Below, in pieces: positions 42,640 to 54,400 of a DNA stretch of 64,000 bases (position 1 is the stretch's first letter; every line of letters begins with the position of its first letter). The position numbers and the translations under genes are program-made. A model generated the notes under the pieces. The model saw nothing but the letters and a program-made list of their open reading frames with translations. It had not been told where the DNA came from and did not search any database. Location of the stretch: contig OX031065.1 in assembly GCA_943736015.1 (NCBI GenBank), positions 47,098,992 to 47,162,991 of the forward strand, given 5' to 3'. The stretch comes from Tridacna crocea. Lineage: Eukaryota > Mollusca > Bivalvia > Cardiida > Cardiidae.

Positions 42640-42885
42640 TAGAGTTTAGGACTATCTTTAAAAGCCTAGGTTATATCACGGCGGCCAGTGCACCTACGCA
42701 TGTGTTTTTTGTCTTTCTCTCACCAATTTTTACAAAACTTTCTTTCTAAGGCTCTGACTTCTTTCTCATATGTATCTTATGTGTGAAGTGAAAAATCGAG
42801 AAGGTTTGCCTAAACAGGGCATAGAACTCGCAACCACAAGGTCACGAGTCAGATAGGCTTACAACCCAGCAATCTCCGAGCAGAG
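42640..42885 (-). mobile_element. SINE type 3, old copy
   Basis: Diverged tail at left, diverged head (minus GAGATTGCTGGGTTGTAAGC) at right. Confidence -1.
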
Positions 42886-43194
42886 TTGTTCGTTACTCTC
42901 ACCATACATCTCTGCAATGGGCTAAATGACAAGAATCTTGTCAAACCGAGGAAAAGATGTTTTGTTACTGTTTAAGTGTTTCATGTTTAACATTATAAAG
43001 CAGACAAAGAAAACTTGATTCTAGATACATTATAAGTGCATTCAAACTGATGAATTTACCTGTATACAATAGAACTATTTTTTTTCGAGCTTCTTTACTG
43101 ATCAAAATCTTACGCCAATTTTAACAAAGGTAGCTGCCCCCATGAATGATGACAGCACACAAAGTAATCGATATTGGTCTTTCTTTTACCGGCC

Positions 43195-43356
43195 TTTGTG
43201 TCGCCATTTTGAATTCTGGTCATATGACGAAAGTATCATGTAATGACGGACTACTTTCTGAGCCCACTACAGAGGTGAATGAGAATGATCCGGAGTGCAA
43301 GAGAGTGACAACCCAGCTGCCCGGCCGGGCCTTCCGGAAAAAGGCGAGGAGGGATA
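43195..43356. promoter_or_regulatory. GC-rich promoter-like island
   Basis: CAAAATGGCGAC on the minus strand (43199-43211) resembles a YY1/TISU start element. It is followed within 150 bases by an ETS-like TTCCGGAA and the GC-rich GCCCGGCCGGGCC. The surroundings are about 35% GC. It might be the start of an unseen 5' UTR exon of claudin-like gene B (minus) or of a plus-strand gene. Both strands have short open frames here and neither is recognisable. Confidence -1.
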
Positions 43357-43679
43357 ACGTTATTCTTTTTTATGTTTATATGATTCTATTTCACGCACAG
43401 ATTAACTTAATCGTTTCTGTTTCTGTATTGTATTTCAGTACAATACAAGCAATTCCAAACTATAAATTGATCTTGTATGAACCTCATCCTGAAAATAAAC
43501 GGCTTCGAAGTCTTTAAAGGCCCTGTCTTATCTATTGTTACAGACAATTTTTCAAATGCACTCCATGTCACATGTGCTGAATGACCCCCATATGTCAATG
43601 CGTCTTAAAACAACGTTCATTTATAATTCCGTTGTATGTAACATGCATGGACAAACGTGGTTTTGCATTAAATAAGAAT

Positions 43680-44095
43680 TTATAACATAACTACCGTTGT
43701 TTTCAGTGTGATACATATTGCGAATTTTCTTATCTTATACAGGTTTAATATTACATCTTTTATCACATAACCTCCCTTGTTTTCAGTGAAATATACCCAT
43801 CACGATTTTTCATATCTTATACACGTTTAACTTTTTGGCTTCATTTATGACGTCATTTTGTAGAAATGAATGGGTTATATGGATATTATCGCGTGTGCAA
43901 CTATTTGCATCTTCTGATCTATAATTTGCGAATTATCGTTATGTGATAAAAAAGAATCTGACATTCGTAACTGATTGAGATAAAGTTTTATTAAACTTGT
44001 CGAGAAAAAAATATTATAAAGCTCGCCGAAGGCTCGTTTTAGACTTGAATAAATTTATATCTCAACCAACCCGTGTCGAATCCTATATATTGCTT
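43680..44095. repeat. dispersed 0.42-kb repeat, uninterrupted copy
   Basis: CACATAACCTCCCTTGTTTT repeated twice, then TCTTATACACG and AATCTGACATTCGTAAC. A second copy at 58630-59640 is interrupted by two later insertions. Confidence -1.
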
Positions 44096-44096
44096 G

Positions 44097-44205
44097 CATC
44101 ACGCGAAAAGGAGTATTCGGACATCTGCATAAAGTATAGTCTCGGTTTACCCTGCACAGTCCGTGCAAGCTAACCCGAAACGTCATTTTCCGTTTTTAGC
44201 CGAAG
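44097..44205. repeat. GCGCAGGCTAAT-type element, left part
   Basis: CATCACGCGAAAAGGAG and CACAGTCCGTGCAAGCTAAC; the right part is at 44990-45095. Confidence -1.
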
Positions 44206-44985
44206 GCCAGCGGGCTTATGTCATGGCCCAGCGACCGTCGTGCGACCATGCGTCCGTCCGTGCGTGCGTGCGTTAACTTTTATTTCAAGCATCTTTTTCT
44301 CTCAAACCACCCATCCAAATTTGATGAAACTTCACAGAAATGATCCTACCCTGGTTCTCTTCAGTATTTCTCGAAAGAATTTGATTCCCTCAAAAACTCT
44401 GGTTGCCATGGCAACAAAACTGAAAAAAAAAAAATTTAAGAAATATTCTTCTCTGAAACCACAAGGCCCAGGGCTACTGAATTTGGCATGCAGCTTTATC
44501 AAATGGACCTTTAACAAGTTTCTTCATATTATAGGCCTGGGGTCAAAATTGGTTCCATTCCAGGGATCACAAGTTTAACATGGGCTTCAAATTATAGTCA
44601 CTCCAATCTAAACATTAATCAGGGGAAATAACTCTTTTTACAAAGGATAAAGTTTGTTACTATTTACCTCGGAGGCTCCCTTGATTATCAAACCGCAGTC
44701 ATGTATGATTGGTGCTAGATTTAAAGTTTTTTGATAGAAAATATTCTGTTTTCAGGGAGAGTGATTCATTTTGATGCTAATAGTTATGCTCACATGAGTG
44801 GAATATTTAACTCAGAGTAAGGTTTCTATCATTCAGGTTCTTTTTCCAAGAACTTTACCTTTCATGCCAATGAATTAACCTGCTTGTATTGCCTGACAGT
44901 GTTCATTGTTTTCGAAGGCTCTCTTTTGCAGGGTCATGAACTCTTCAATTTGTGTGGTAAAGGGGTAAAAAGCGATACAGGGCCA
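44200..44985. repeat. insertion resembling the 16340 element, single copy inside
   Basis: GCCGAAGGCCAGCGGGCTTA and a GTCCGTCCGTGCGTGCG stretch match the start of the 16340 element in style. A PB-MITE right end lies at 44925-44970. It seems to split the flanking palindromic element. Confidence -1.
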
Positions 44986-45276
44986 TCATGACCCTCTTGC
45001 TATATTATTTTCTGTTTTGTGCAAGTCTACAATAGCATAAAATCTAATGTCATTGTAAAATGCTGTCTCGGATTAGCCTGCGCGGACTGCGAATTTGATT
45101 ATGTATATTTGAATTGAAAACAAAATAGTTACAAGCAAATTTCTTTTAACACATGATCTATAAGAGTATAACTTTTTACATGCCGTTATGGATATAGAAA
45201 AATTTAGGCTTTGGAAGATAAGAAATATTAAACTCGTCAACAAATATAGGTACTTAAGCTCTTCATAGGCTCACTT

Positions 45277-45462
45277 TTAACTCTTTACCAAACGACAAAA
45301 TTAGACTTGTCCAAACTGAAAGCACTTGCAGACGACAGATTAAACGTAACTCAAAAATTGAAATTCGTTTCCAGCAGGATAGAAAACATTGTGGGAAAAG
45401 GAGAAAAATGATGGTTTACAGCATTTTCTCCTTTTCCTGCAATGTTTTCAAGAGTCGTTGAT
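45277..45462. repeat. PB-MITE, right-truncated
   Basis: TTAACTCTTTACCAAACGAC to GCAATGTTTTCAAGAGTCG. Nothing recognised from 45463 to 45765. Confidence -1.
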
Positions 45463-45767
45463 AAGGCGTATGCAATGGTGTGTAATAGTTTTCGAACTGT
45501 CACTGTGGTCTAAAACTCGTTACTATTACACACCATTTGGAAAGTTGTCTTTCGATGGAAACTAAAGTCTTTTTCGCAAGTGACATAATCTTTTCGGCAA
45601 TGACAAGCAAGTTTTTTTTCCCCGTTAAATTGATACTTTAATAATGAAATCACAAACCATCTCTCCGTTAAGAAACACGACCTTTCGTATTCCGATACGA
45701 ATATGCCAGATGCAACAGAACAGCTTATTTGCATACTTTGACACTTGTCTTACTTTTAATTGATACT

Positions 45768-45920
45768 TTGGCTGTTAAGTGGGATCCATTTGGGTTTTGC
45801 GGACAGCGTAGATCAAGATCAGACTACACTGAACGTGAAATCTGATCTTGATCTACACTGTCTGATAATGTGAGAGTTTTCTCTCGGGCAGAACCGTTTG
45901 AATTTCAAATATTTGTGTTT
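45768..45920. repeat. CAGACTGCAC-palindrome element
   Basis: CAGCGTAGATCAAGATCAGA and return arm CTGATCTTGATCTACACTG. Confidence -1.
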
Positions 45921-45978
45921 TTTTGTAGTGTGTGTTTTTTTATTCATTTATTGAACGGTAGACTACGGTAATAGTGGT

Positions 45979-46207
45979 TTAACCCATTACCACACAATCC
46001 CTACTTTTGACGCCCCTGAGAAAGAAGCCTTTAGAAAACATTTTGGGAAAAAGAGAAAATGCTGGTCACCAGCATTTTCTCCTTTTCCCACAATGTTTTC
46101 TATCCTTCACGAGACAAATTTCAAATTTTCAGTCACTTTAATTTTATTGTCTGCAAATACTTTCAATTTGGGCCAGCCTAAGATTTTGTCGTTTGGTAAT
46201 GAGTTAA
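45979..46207. repeat. PB-MITE, complete, GCTGGT core
   Basis: TTAACCCATTACCACAC ... GGTAATGAGTTAA. Confidence -1.
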
Positions 46208-46244
46208 GGGTTAAAATGTATAAAAGAGTTTTACACACGACTGA

Positions 46245-46600
46245 CACCTGTCGTTAGCTTGAAACTTGTTGTAAGTGAGAGGGAGAGAGAGAAAGAGACA
46301 GACAGAAAGACAGAAAGAGAGAGAGAGAGAGAGAGAAGTAAACAACAGATTTTCTTTTTCGACTGAAAGAAGAAAGACACTTTTACTAGCTCAACATTAG
46401 CTTGAAACTTGGGGTTAGTGAGAGAGAGAGAGAGAAGTAAACAACAGATTTTCTTTTTCGACTGAAAGAAGAAAGGCACTTTTACTAGCTCAACATTAGC
46501 TTGAAACTTGGGGTTAGTGAGAGAGAGAGAGAAAGAGAGAGAGAGTAGTAAACAACAGGTTTTTTCTTCGACTGAAAGAAGAAAGACACTTTTACTAGTT
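46245..46600. repeat. three tandem copies of a GA-containing unit of about 112 bp
   Basis: Each unit has TTAGCTTGAAACTTG, a GA run, AGTAAACAACAG and CGACTGAAAGAAGAAAG. From 46610 to 47630 nothing else is recognised. Confidence -1.
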
Positions 46601-47639
46601 CCACATTCAGTTAAATCTTTCACTGCTACAGGCAACCAAATTCCCTTTTGCAGACACTGTAGACCCTAATCACATGCACAGAATTTACCTCCTATCCCGG
46701 AATTACACTATCTGCTACTTAGTCAAGTATGAATACACGGCTATCATGGATAGAAATATTTTGCTATTTTTAATTTCTGTTTGCACGTCAAAGGACTATT
46801 TCACAAATAAATCCAGTCGATTGTTAGACTTAATGGATTTTTGAACCCATAATGGGAGACAAGAGAGAGTTACTTCCCTTGAGAAATCGCTACTGCTTTC
46901 TACGTCACAAATAAGGTATTACTTGGTTTTTATCGTTGATATCCTTTGCACTATTTAGGAAAGTTCAGATTTAAAACATCTCCTTCAAAATTTATAAAAC
47001 TGCAAATTCTATCCATTTGTGGATTTAAAAGGTGATAAAGTATGAAATTCGGTGTGCAGATATTACGAAAACCTAATATATACATCATAAATCAATTATA
47101 CTAATCGCAACTTCTCCAAGTAAAGCAGGGATAAAAACAAAGGAAATCAAATAAACGGACATAGTTTCAATTTGGTTACCTTGGGTTTTTTTCTGACAAG
47201 GGAGATAATTTGGATTTCACTTTTTTCCCTCCAATTACATGACGAATGAGAGCCATTCTTTACTTATTCACCTTGATTATTCTCCCCTGTTAAATTGATC
47301 CTGAAAAGTGGATTACTTGGATTTCATTCTTGATTCTTTTACTGAATAGCTAAGTTCTTAAGATAATATTGCAAGTAAATCTAGATTAGATTGTTTTACA
47401 AATCAGTGTATGCTTAGTTCCTGATGATTGAGAACAGAATGTGAATTGAATTACATGCCGACCTTACACAAACATAATAAAACATTGTTATATTTATCGC
47501 AACATCCCAAAGGGAACCAAGAATAAGAACAAAGGAAGGCAGTTTAAAGGACCAACGTGTTATTTGGATACCTTTAGTGTTTACCTGGCAAGGGAGATAA
47601 TTTAATTTCCAAGAATGGCCACCCCATTCCTTGGCATAA

Positions 47640-48070
47640 TGTAGTAGAAAATATTGTGGGAAATGGAGAAAATGCTGGTTTCCACAATGTTTTCAAAAGG
47701 TGATTTTCTTAGAATCGTTTTACCAAAGCGAATTTCTCGAATTTAGATAAAATGAAGTAACAACCTTCTGCCACAAAATTTTGTAGATGACAATGATACT
47801 CTGAATCTGCAGGTGTGATAGAAGATACTGTGGCTAATTTACATAAAACAGAAACACGATCTTTCTCTACACTGTTTTACCAATTATCACCTTGTTACCA
47901 ACTTTTAGTTACTAGACTTCTTCCAAAAAAAGTCGTGTAGAATATGGCCAATTGATTGTGACAAAAGGAGAAATTGCTCTTTAAGAGCAATTTCTCCATT
48001 TGGCATGATCTCAAAATAGGTATATCTTAGAATTTCATTAAAATTTAGAATTGTTATAAAGTTAAACATT
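47640..48070. repeat. two old PB-MITE remnants
   Basis: 47640-47720 keeps GAAAATGCTGG; 47930-48060 keeps GGAGAAATTGCTCTTTAAGA and its return arm. Confidence -1.
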
Positions 48071-48151
48071 GCGCCAATGGACAACTTCTAGAAATTTCAT
48101 TTTTTCTTTTTTCTACATATTTTTTTCCCATAAATTTTTTCCCCAGGGTCG

Positions 48152-48382
48152 TTAACCCTTCACCACATGGGAAAATTTTAGACCTGTCCAAATTGAAATA
48201 ATTTGCAGACGACAGTTTCATAGTGGCTCAAATGACGCAATTTCCTTTTGATAAGGTAGAAAACTTGGTGGGAAAAAAGAGAAAATGCTGGTTACCAGCA
48301 TTTTCTCCTTTTCCCACAATGTTTTCAAAAAGACTTATTACTCAGGGTCGTTAAAAGCCGTCATTTTGTGGTAAAGGGCTAA
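48152..48382. repeat. PB-MITE, GCTGGT core
   Basis: TTAACCCTTCACCACATGG ... GGTAAAGGGCTAA; 42 bases downstream of the HYKK stop. Confidence -1.
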
Positions 48383-48423
48383 AAGTTTGGATTGTAAATA
48401 AACTCTGGGTTTAAAGCTAACAT

Positions 48424-51400
48424 TTATAGGACAGCACTGATAACCGCATTGTAGAATTCACTTTCCTGAATAGCCCATAAAAACTTACAGCATTCCTTAT
48501 ATGGTACCTGACATCTCGTGATGTATTTCCGATTGGCAGGATTGGCTATTGCGGCCTTTTCGGTCAACACATAACACTGTAACAAGCGAATACATATACA
48601 TAATCTTAAATATGACATCTCTTCAGTGTTTAGAGGAAACTTTGAACAAAAGCCCCGCAATAAACGCCGACCTAACTCGAGAGCAGATTGCTGGTGATGT
48701 GCCATCAGGTCCGCCATTAGAATAGCTAATTCGTACACGTAAGTGCCTAAACAAGCGTCCCCGAAATCGATTATACCGGAAATGGTACACTTCTTTTCGC
48801 CAGTTGCCCCGTCGTATTTGTTTACGACATAGATATTGCTGCCGATTAGGTCACCATGGATGTAACCTGAAAGTAGAAAACAGCAACCAATGATTTCATT
48901 CGTTCGTTGTTTATTCCATTCGTAATATTCCATCGTATATATTATTTATGACCCGTCATGCAAAACGGGACCTTCTGAGAACTGCGAAAGGTGTTGACCC
49001 TGGTCAGACTGCGCAAATGCGCAGTCTGACCAGGGTCGACACTTTTCGCTTTTATGATGTATTTTCTGTATGAAAAGTGGTCATTACATCTTACTGTACA
49101 ATTATTTTTGAATTATCAACTTAAATTGACCTGCACTATCTTTGATCTGTTTATATCTAACTGATGCATGGAGTTCCCAGATATTACCTTTTCGAGTGAC
49201 GGGTCACATTTATTTCTTTAAAATTCACGAATCAGTAGTTTGCTTATAAGATACATCAATACTAATGTTCTATCAGTTTTAAACCATTTCATCATTATTA
49301 TCTGTAACCAGTCTTGTGTTTTCAAGTCAAACGTTGCCCCTTCACGTCAAACGTTGCCCCTTCACGTCAAAAGTTGTCCCCTTCACGTCAAACATCGCCT
49401 GTTCACTTCAAAAGTTGCCCCTTCACGTCAAAAGTTGTCCTTTCACTCCAAACGTTGCCCCCTTCACGTCAAACGTTGCCCCCTTCACGTCAAACGTTGC
49501 CCATTCACGTCAGTCGATACCCCTTCACGTCAAAAGTGGCCTCCTTGACGTCAAGCGTTGCCCCTTCACTTCAAACGTTGCCCCTTCACATCAAACGTTA
49601 CCCCTTCACGTCAGTCGATGCCCCTTCAGGTTAAAAGTGGCCTCCTTCAAGTCAAACGTTGCCCCTTCACGTCAAACATTGCCTTTTCACGTCAAACGTT
49701 GCCCCCTTCACGTCAGACGTTGCCCCTTCACTTCAAAAGTTGCCCCTTCACGTCAAACGTTGCCTCTTCACGTCGAACGTCGCCCATTCACGTCAAAAGT
49801 TTCCATCTTCACTTCAAACGTTGCCCCTGTACTTCGAAAGTTGTCCATTCACATCAAGAGTTGCCTCCTTGACGTCAAACGTTACCCCTTCACTTCAAAA
49901 GTTGCTCCTTCACGTCAAAAGTTGTCCCTTTTACGTAAAAACGTTGCCCTTTCACGTCAAACTTTGCTCCTTCACGTCGAAAGTTGTCTGGTTTACGTCA
50001 AACGTTGTCCCTTCACTTCAAAAGTTGCCCCTTCACGTCAAACGTTGCCCCTTCACGTCAAACATTGCCTCCTTCACGTCAAACGTTGCCCCTGATGGTT
50101 GCAACATCGCACAGATTACGACCTACAGAAAATGCTTTTCCTTTTCTTGAGGATTCAAAGAAATCAGTAAAGTGGTTTCCGGATAAGAAAAATCCCTTGA
50201 GTTTCTTTTTTTCCCTTACACCATATATATTTTATCTATGTTTTCACTTCTTACTGAAATCTGAACCATTCTACACACTATCGCAATTTAAAGGTTGGTA
50301 TTTAGATTTTTCATATCTGACCAAATTGAAAAAATATACATGTATATATTTATCACTGAAATTTATATATTAATAAAACAATACAAATAATCAATAATTA
50401 AGAATTAAGAATCATAAAATAACAAAAAGAAAAAAATGATGGTGTTCCCTTACAAGGCTACGTAGCCTCTTACGGTATTTTTAGATTTCGCGCCAGAAAA
50501 AAAGCATTATGGGAATGTCAGGTGACTGGCATGTGACTAATGACGCTTAAATTCCGTAACATAACCAACATGTAATTATTTTCCATAATGTCTTCTTCGG
50601 ACGCTATGTTTGCAGCTTCTTCTGTGTTTTTCCAGTATGTAAATGAGTGAGTTGCTCATATAAAAATTGATCGTGTTTCCCGTCGGTGTCGACCTGGGCC
50701 GTATTAAATCTCGAATTTCTGTGGTTGTCGGATGGGGTTTTATGAATGAAAATTAAAAGGCCTTGGGAGTATAAAGATGATTTTTTGTATATTTGTAAAA
50801 TTTTGGTCCAAAAATCTGAAGGGCCACCTTTAAATCGAAGAAAAATCCCTCGAGTTTCTCTTTTTGGCAATTTATGTATGTTTTCACAGCTGACTGAATT
50901 CTGAACCATTCTACACGCTATCGAGATTTAACAGCATGTTTTATTTCTGGCTGCGAAGATTATCTTTAACTCTTCACCAAACAACAAAATTTTAGATTGT
51001 CCAAAATTAAACTCAGTATAGCAGACGGCAAAGCTAAAGTGACTCAAAAATTGAATATTGTTTTGGGAAGGACAGAAAAGATTGTGGGAAAAGGAGAAAA
51101 TGCTGGTTACCAGCAGCATTTTCTCCTTTTCCCACAACGTGTTCGAAAGGCTTGTTTTTCGGGGTTGTGAAGACCAGGGATTTTTTGGGAAAGGGTTAAG
51201 TGTGAACAAACCTGTCTGAAATTTCTGTAGGACTGGGAGAAGTTTTGTTTCAAAGTCGGACAGAATTTCTCTCCCAATGCCCCGGAAGTCGTCAGGGCAG
51301 TATCCAGGCAACATGTCCCTTAGCAACGATACTTTCGACAATCCCCATTCCGTGTTTATGTTCTCATGCTGAGTTGGTACAAAACTCTAGAAATAAAATA

Positions 51401-54400
51401 AAATTCTTATAATAGCATGAATTTTCTTTAACCTTCTACCAAACAATTTCTGGTTTTTATGACCCAGAGGAAGAAGCCTTCTGAAAACATTCGGTTTAGC
51501 CAATCAGTGTTACTTTCAAACGTAGAAAATCTTGAGGAATAAGAATATGAACATTCTTAAGAATGGTTGGTGAATACGGACTCCGATGTCGTAATGTTTT
51601 CCGCCGCGTCGAGGGGTCCAACGTGGCTCAGTTGTACAGTGTAGGGTGCATAACCTGGGGACTGGATTCGAGCCCCAGTTGAGTTGATCCGCGTTTTTCT
51701 TTTTCCTAGAAATGTCCCTTTGCAAGAAAATTCGGAGCCGTAGCCTAGAACTGGTGACACCAAGCATATACATGAATATTTGAGTTGTCTTCATGGTGTG
51801 GTGGTGTCCGTGGTCTTGAGGTAGAGCGTTGGCCTCATAACCTAAAGGTCCTGAGTTCGATACCCGGAAGCGGGTGTCAACTCTGGGATTTTTCGTTGGC
51901 CCACACATTCGGCGGGAGTACTGGTGTAGTTCCCAGGAAGCAGAATCGAGAGAGATTAGTTTAAGTTGTAAGAACTTGTTTCTCAATCGATGTAAAATAA
52001 ATATGTTTAAACATGTTATTACTGAAATAATGTTGAAAGTGAAATAAAACACCATCGAATTCATTAATTATTTTCCTTTGCGCCTTTCGCTGTGCGTAAA
52101 GCATTAAAACGTGATAGTAACGCAACATTGACTGACAAAAATAGCAAAGATTCTTTACTTTTAGTACGGCATCCATTTTACCAACTGTTCGTCCTAAATC
52201 TTCCATCAAAGAGAGCTTGTCAGAAACACCAGAGAGAGCTTCGCCGGAAATATACGTCAACATTCGTCCACACAACTTTCGCCCTGTCAGTATAAGTTAT
52301 TGATCATATATTTCATTTGTATGAAATTAAATCGGAGGGAGGCGAAGCCGACCGACGATTTAGTTTCATACAAATCAAATATATGATCAATAACTAACTT
52401 ACAGTTTGCCCTACTTTCTAATTGACTGACATCTGGATGGGTGAAAAGAGCCATACAAGAACGACAGAAAGCTCGGTTCGACACGCCTCTTTTGATTGAC
52501 AGTTGTACGTACGTGCGTTTTCTGTCGTACGGCGTTAACACTGTTACTCAGGTTGTCCTTGAACTAGTTTCAGGACAATTGTCTGCAGTTAGGCTCATTC
52601 GGCATATCACGGGTGATGGTAGCCATCATATCCCTCGTCTGTATCTAGTGGATTGATATGCAGCAGATCGGTACACCCGGAAATACGCCGGTATACCGTT
52701 CTGAAAATTGTCAGGCACCTCTTCCAAAAGAAAACTTGGGTTTTGATTTTCTATCGAAATCTTTCGAAGCATATTTCAGGCGACAAACAATTCGTAGATC
52801 TACATTAATTTTTTATCGGTTCCGATTGAAGTTTTAACCGACAGATAGACAGATGTGAATAACTTCATCGAGGTCGTTTATGTCGTTGCTAAACGAATCA
52901 CATTGGCCTGCCATGTATAGGACCACGTGACTCGCAGTTTAAATGTAAACGACCGTTATACGGACGAGGTTAGATGTAGGTACGGAATCGGCCGAATTTC
53001 ATGCTCTTTGAAGCGATAAGCCCTCTTTTTTACTGCTTTGAGGCAGAAGGCGCGTGAAAACATTGCGGGTAGAGGAGAAATTGCTTGTAAGGAGCATTTT
53101 ATCCTTTCCTGGTATGTTTCTTTTTTTTCTTTCCACAGACAAATCCTCTATTTGAGCAAGTTCCAAGTTGTTGTCTGCAAACGGTTTTAAAATTGGACCC
53201 AAGCCAAAATTCCCAGCCTGGTAAAGACTTCCTTACCAGGGTCGTTAAAACCAGAGGTTATTTGGAAAGGGTTAAATACCACGTGGTCAAGTACGAGTTG
53301 TTTAGTCCCGATATTCACGTGGAAATTACGTCACTTTTTTTGGTGATGATGCAATTAGTTAGAATAGTCCCCACCCCTTTTACTACAGTGTATGCATTAG
53401 ATTGGTATTTACCCTACAAAGACCAGCTAAAATACTGTGGGCGGAGCTTTTCGTTAACCGGGATACAACTGTATATAGGTCAACCATTTAATGATTAAGT
53501 GGTCACATATTGCAACATATTGAGTCTGTATGGAATTAAATCGAGCAATTTTGAACGAAATCCGGCGTTTTCATTGGTTTAGAAAGTAGGGCAAACTGTA
53601 AGAGATTAAAAATGTTGTAAAATAGAAGTTCTTTGCTTATTTAAATTTTCTACTCAAAGAAATAAACTTGTACACTTTTCTTTTTGGCAAGAAAATGCTC
53701 TAGTTCGATCTACTACTAGTATTTACAGTTTGCCCTACTTTCTAAGCCAATGAAAACGCCGGATTTCGTTCGAATCTGCTCGATTTAATTCCATACAGAC
53801 TCAATATGTTGCAATATGTGACCACTTAATCATTAAATGGTTGACCTATATACAGTTGTATCCCGCTTAACGAAAAGCTCCGCCCACAGTATTTTAGCTG
53901 GTCTTTGTAGAGTAAATACCAATCTAATGCATACACTGTAGTAAAAGGGGTGGGGACTATTCTAACTAATTGCATCATCACCAAAAAAGTGACGTAATTT
54001 CCACGTGAATATCGGGACTTAACAACTCGTACTTGACCACGTGGTGTTTAACCCTTTACCAAATAACCTCTGGTTTTAACGACCCTGGTAAGGAAGTCTT
54101 TACCAGGCTGGGAATTTTGGCTTGGATCCAATTTTAAAACCGTTTACAGACAACAACTTGGTACTTGCTCAAATTAGAGGATTTGTCTGTGGAAAGAAAA
54201 AAAGAACATACCAGGAAAGGAGAAAATGCTCTTTACAAGTAATTTCTCCTCTACCCGCAATGTTTTCACGCGCCTTCTGCCTCAAGGCAGTAAAAAAGAG
54301 GGCTTATCTGGTATGGGTTAAAAATGAAACAGATCATGGGCAGTGAGCCACTTTAGAGGGACATGTCCACAGTTGTGTTAGCGAGACGTCGCCTGTGTCG

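Noticed and set aside
43146-43517. 123-codon plus-strand frame
   Set aside because: Changes from GC-rich to AT-rich midway and matches no family; kept only as a promoter-like island.
49316-50095. 259-codon open frame on the plus strand
   Set aside because: It lies wholly in the 20-bp minisatellite; the other two frames are also long and open, and HYKK runs on the opposite strand.
54122-54346. 74-codon frame repeated identically at 57199-57423
   Set aside because: Same position in element copies A and B, spanning the nested PB-MITE; no similarity to a transposase.
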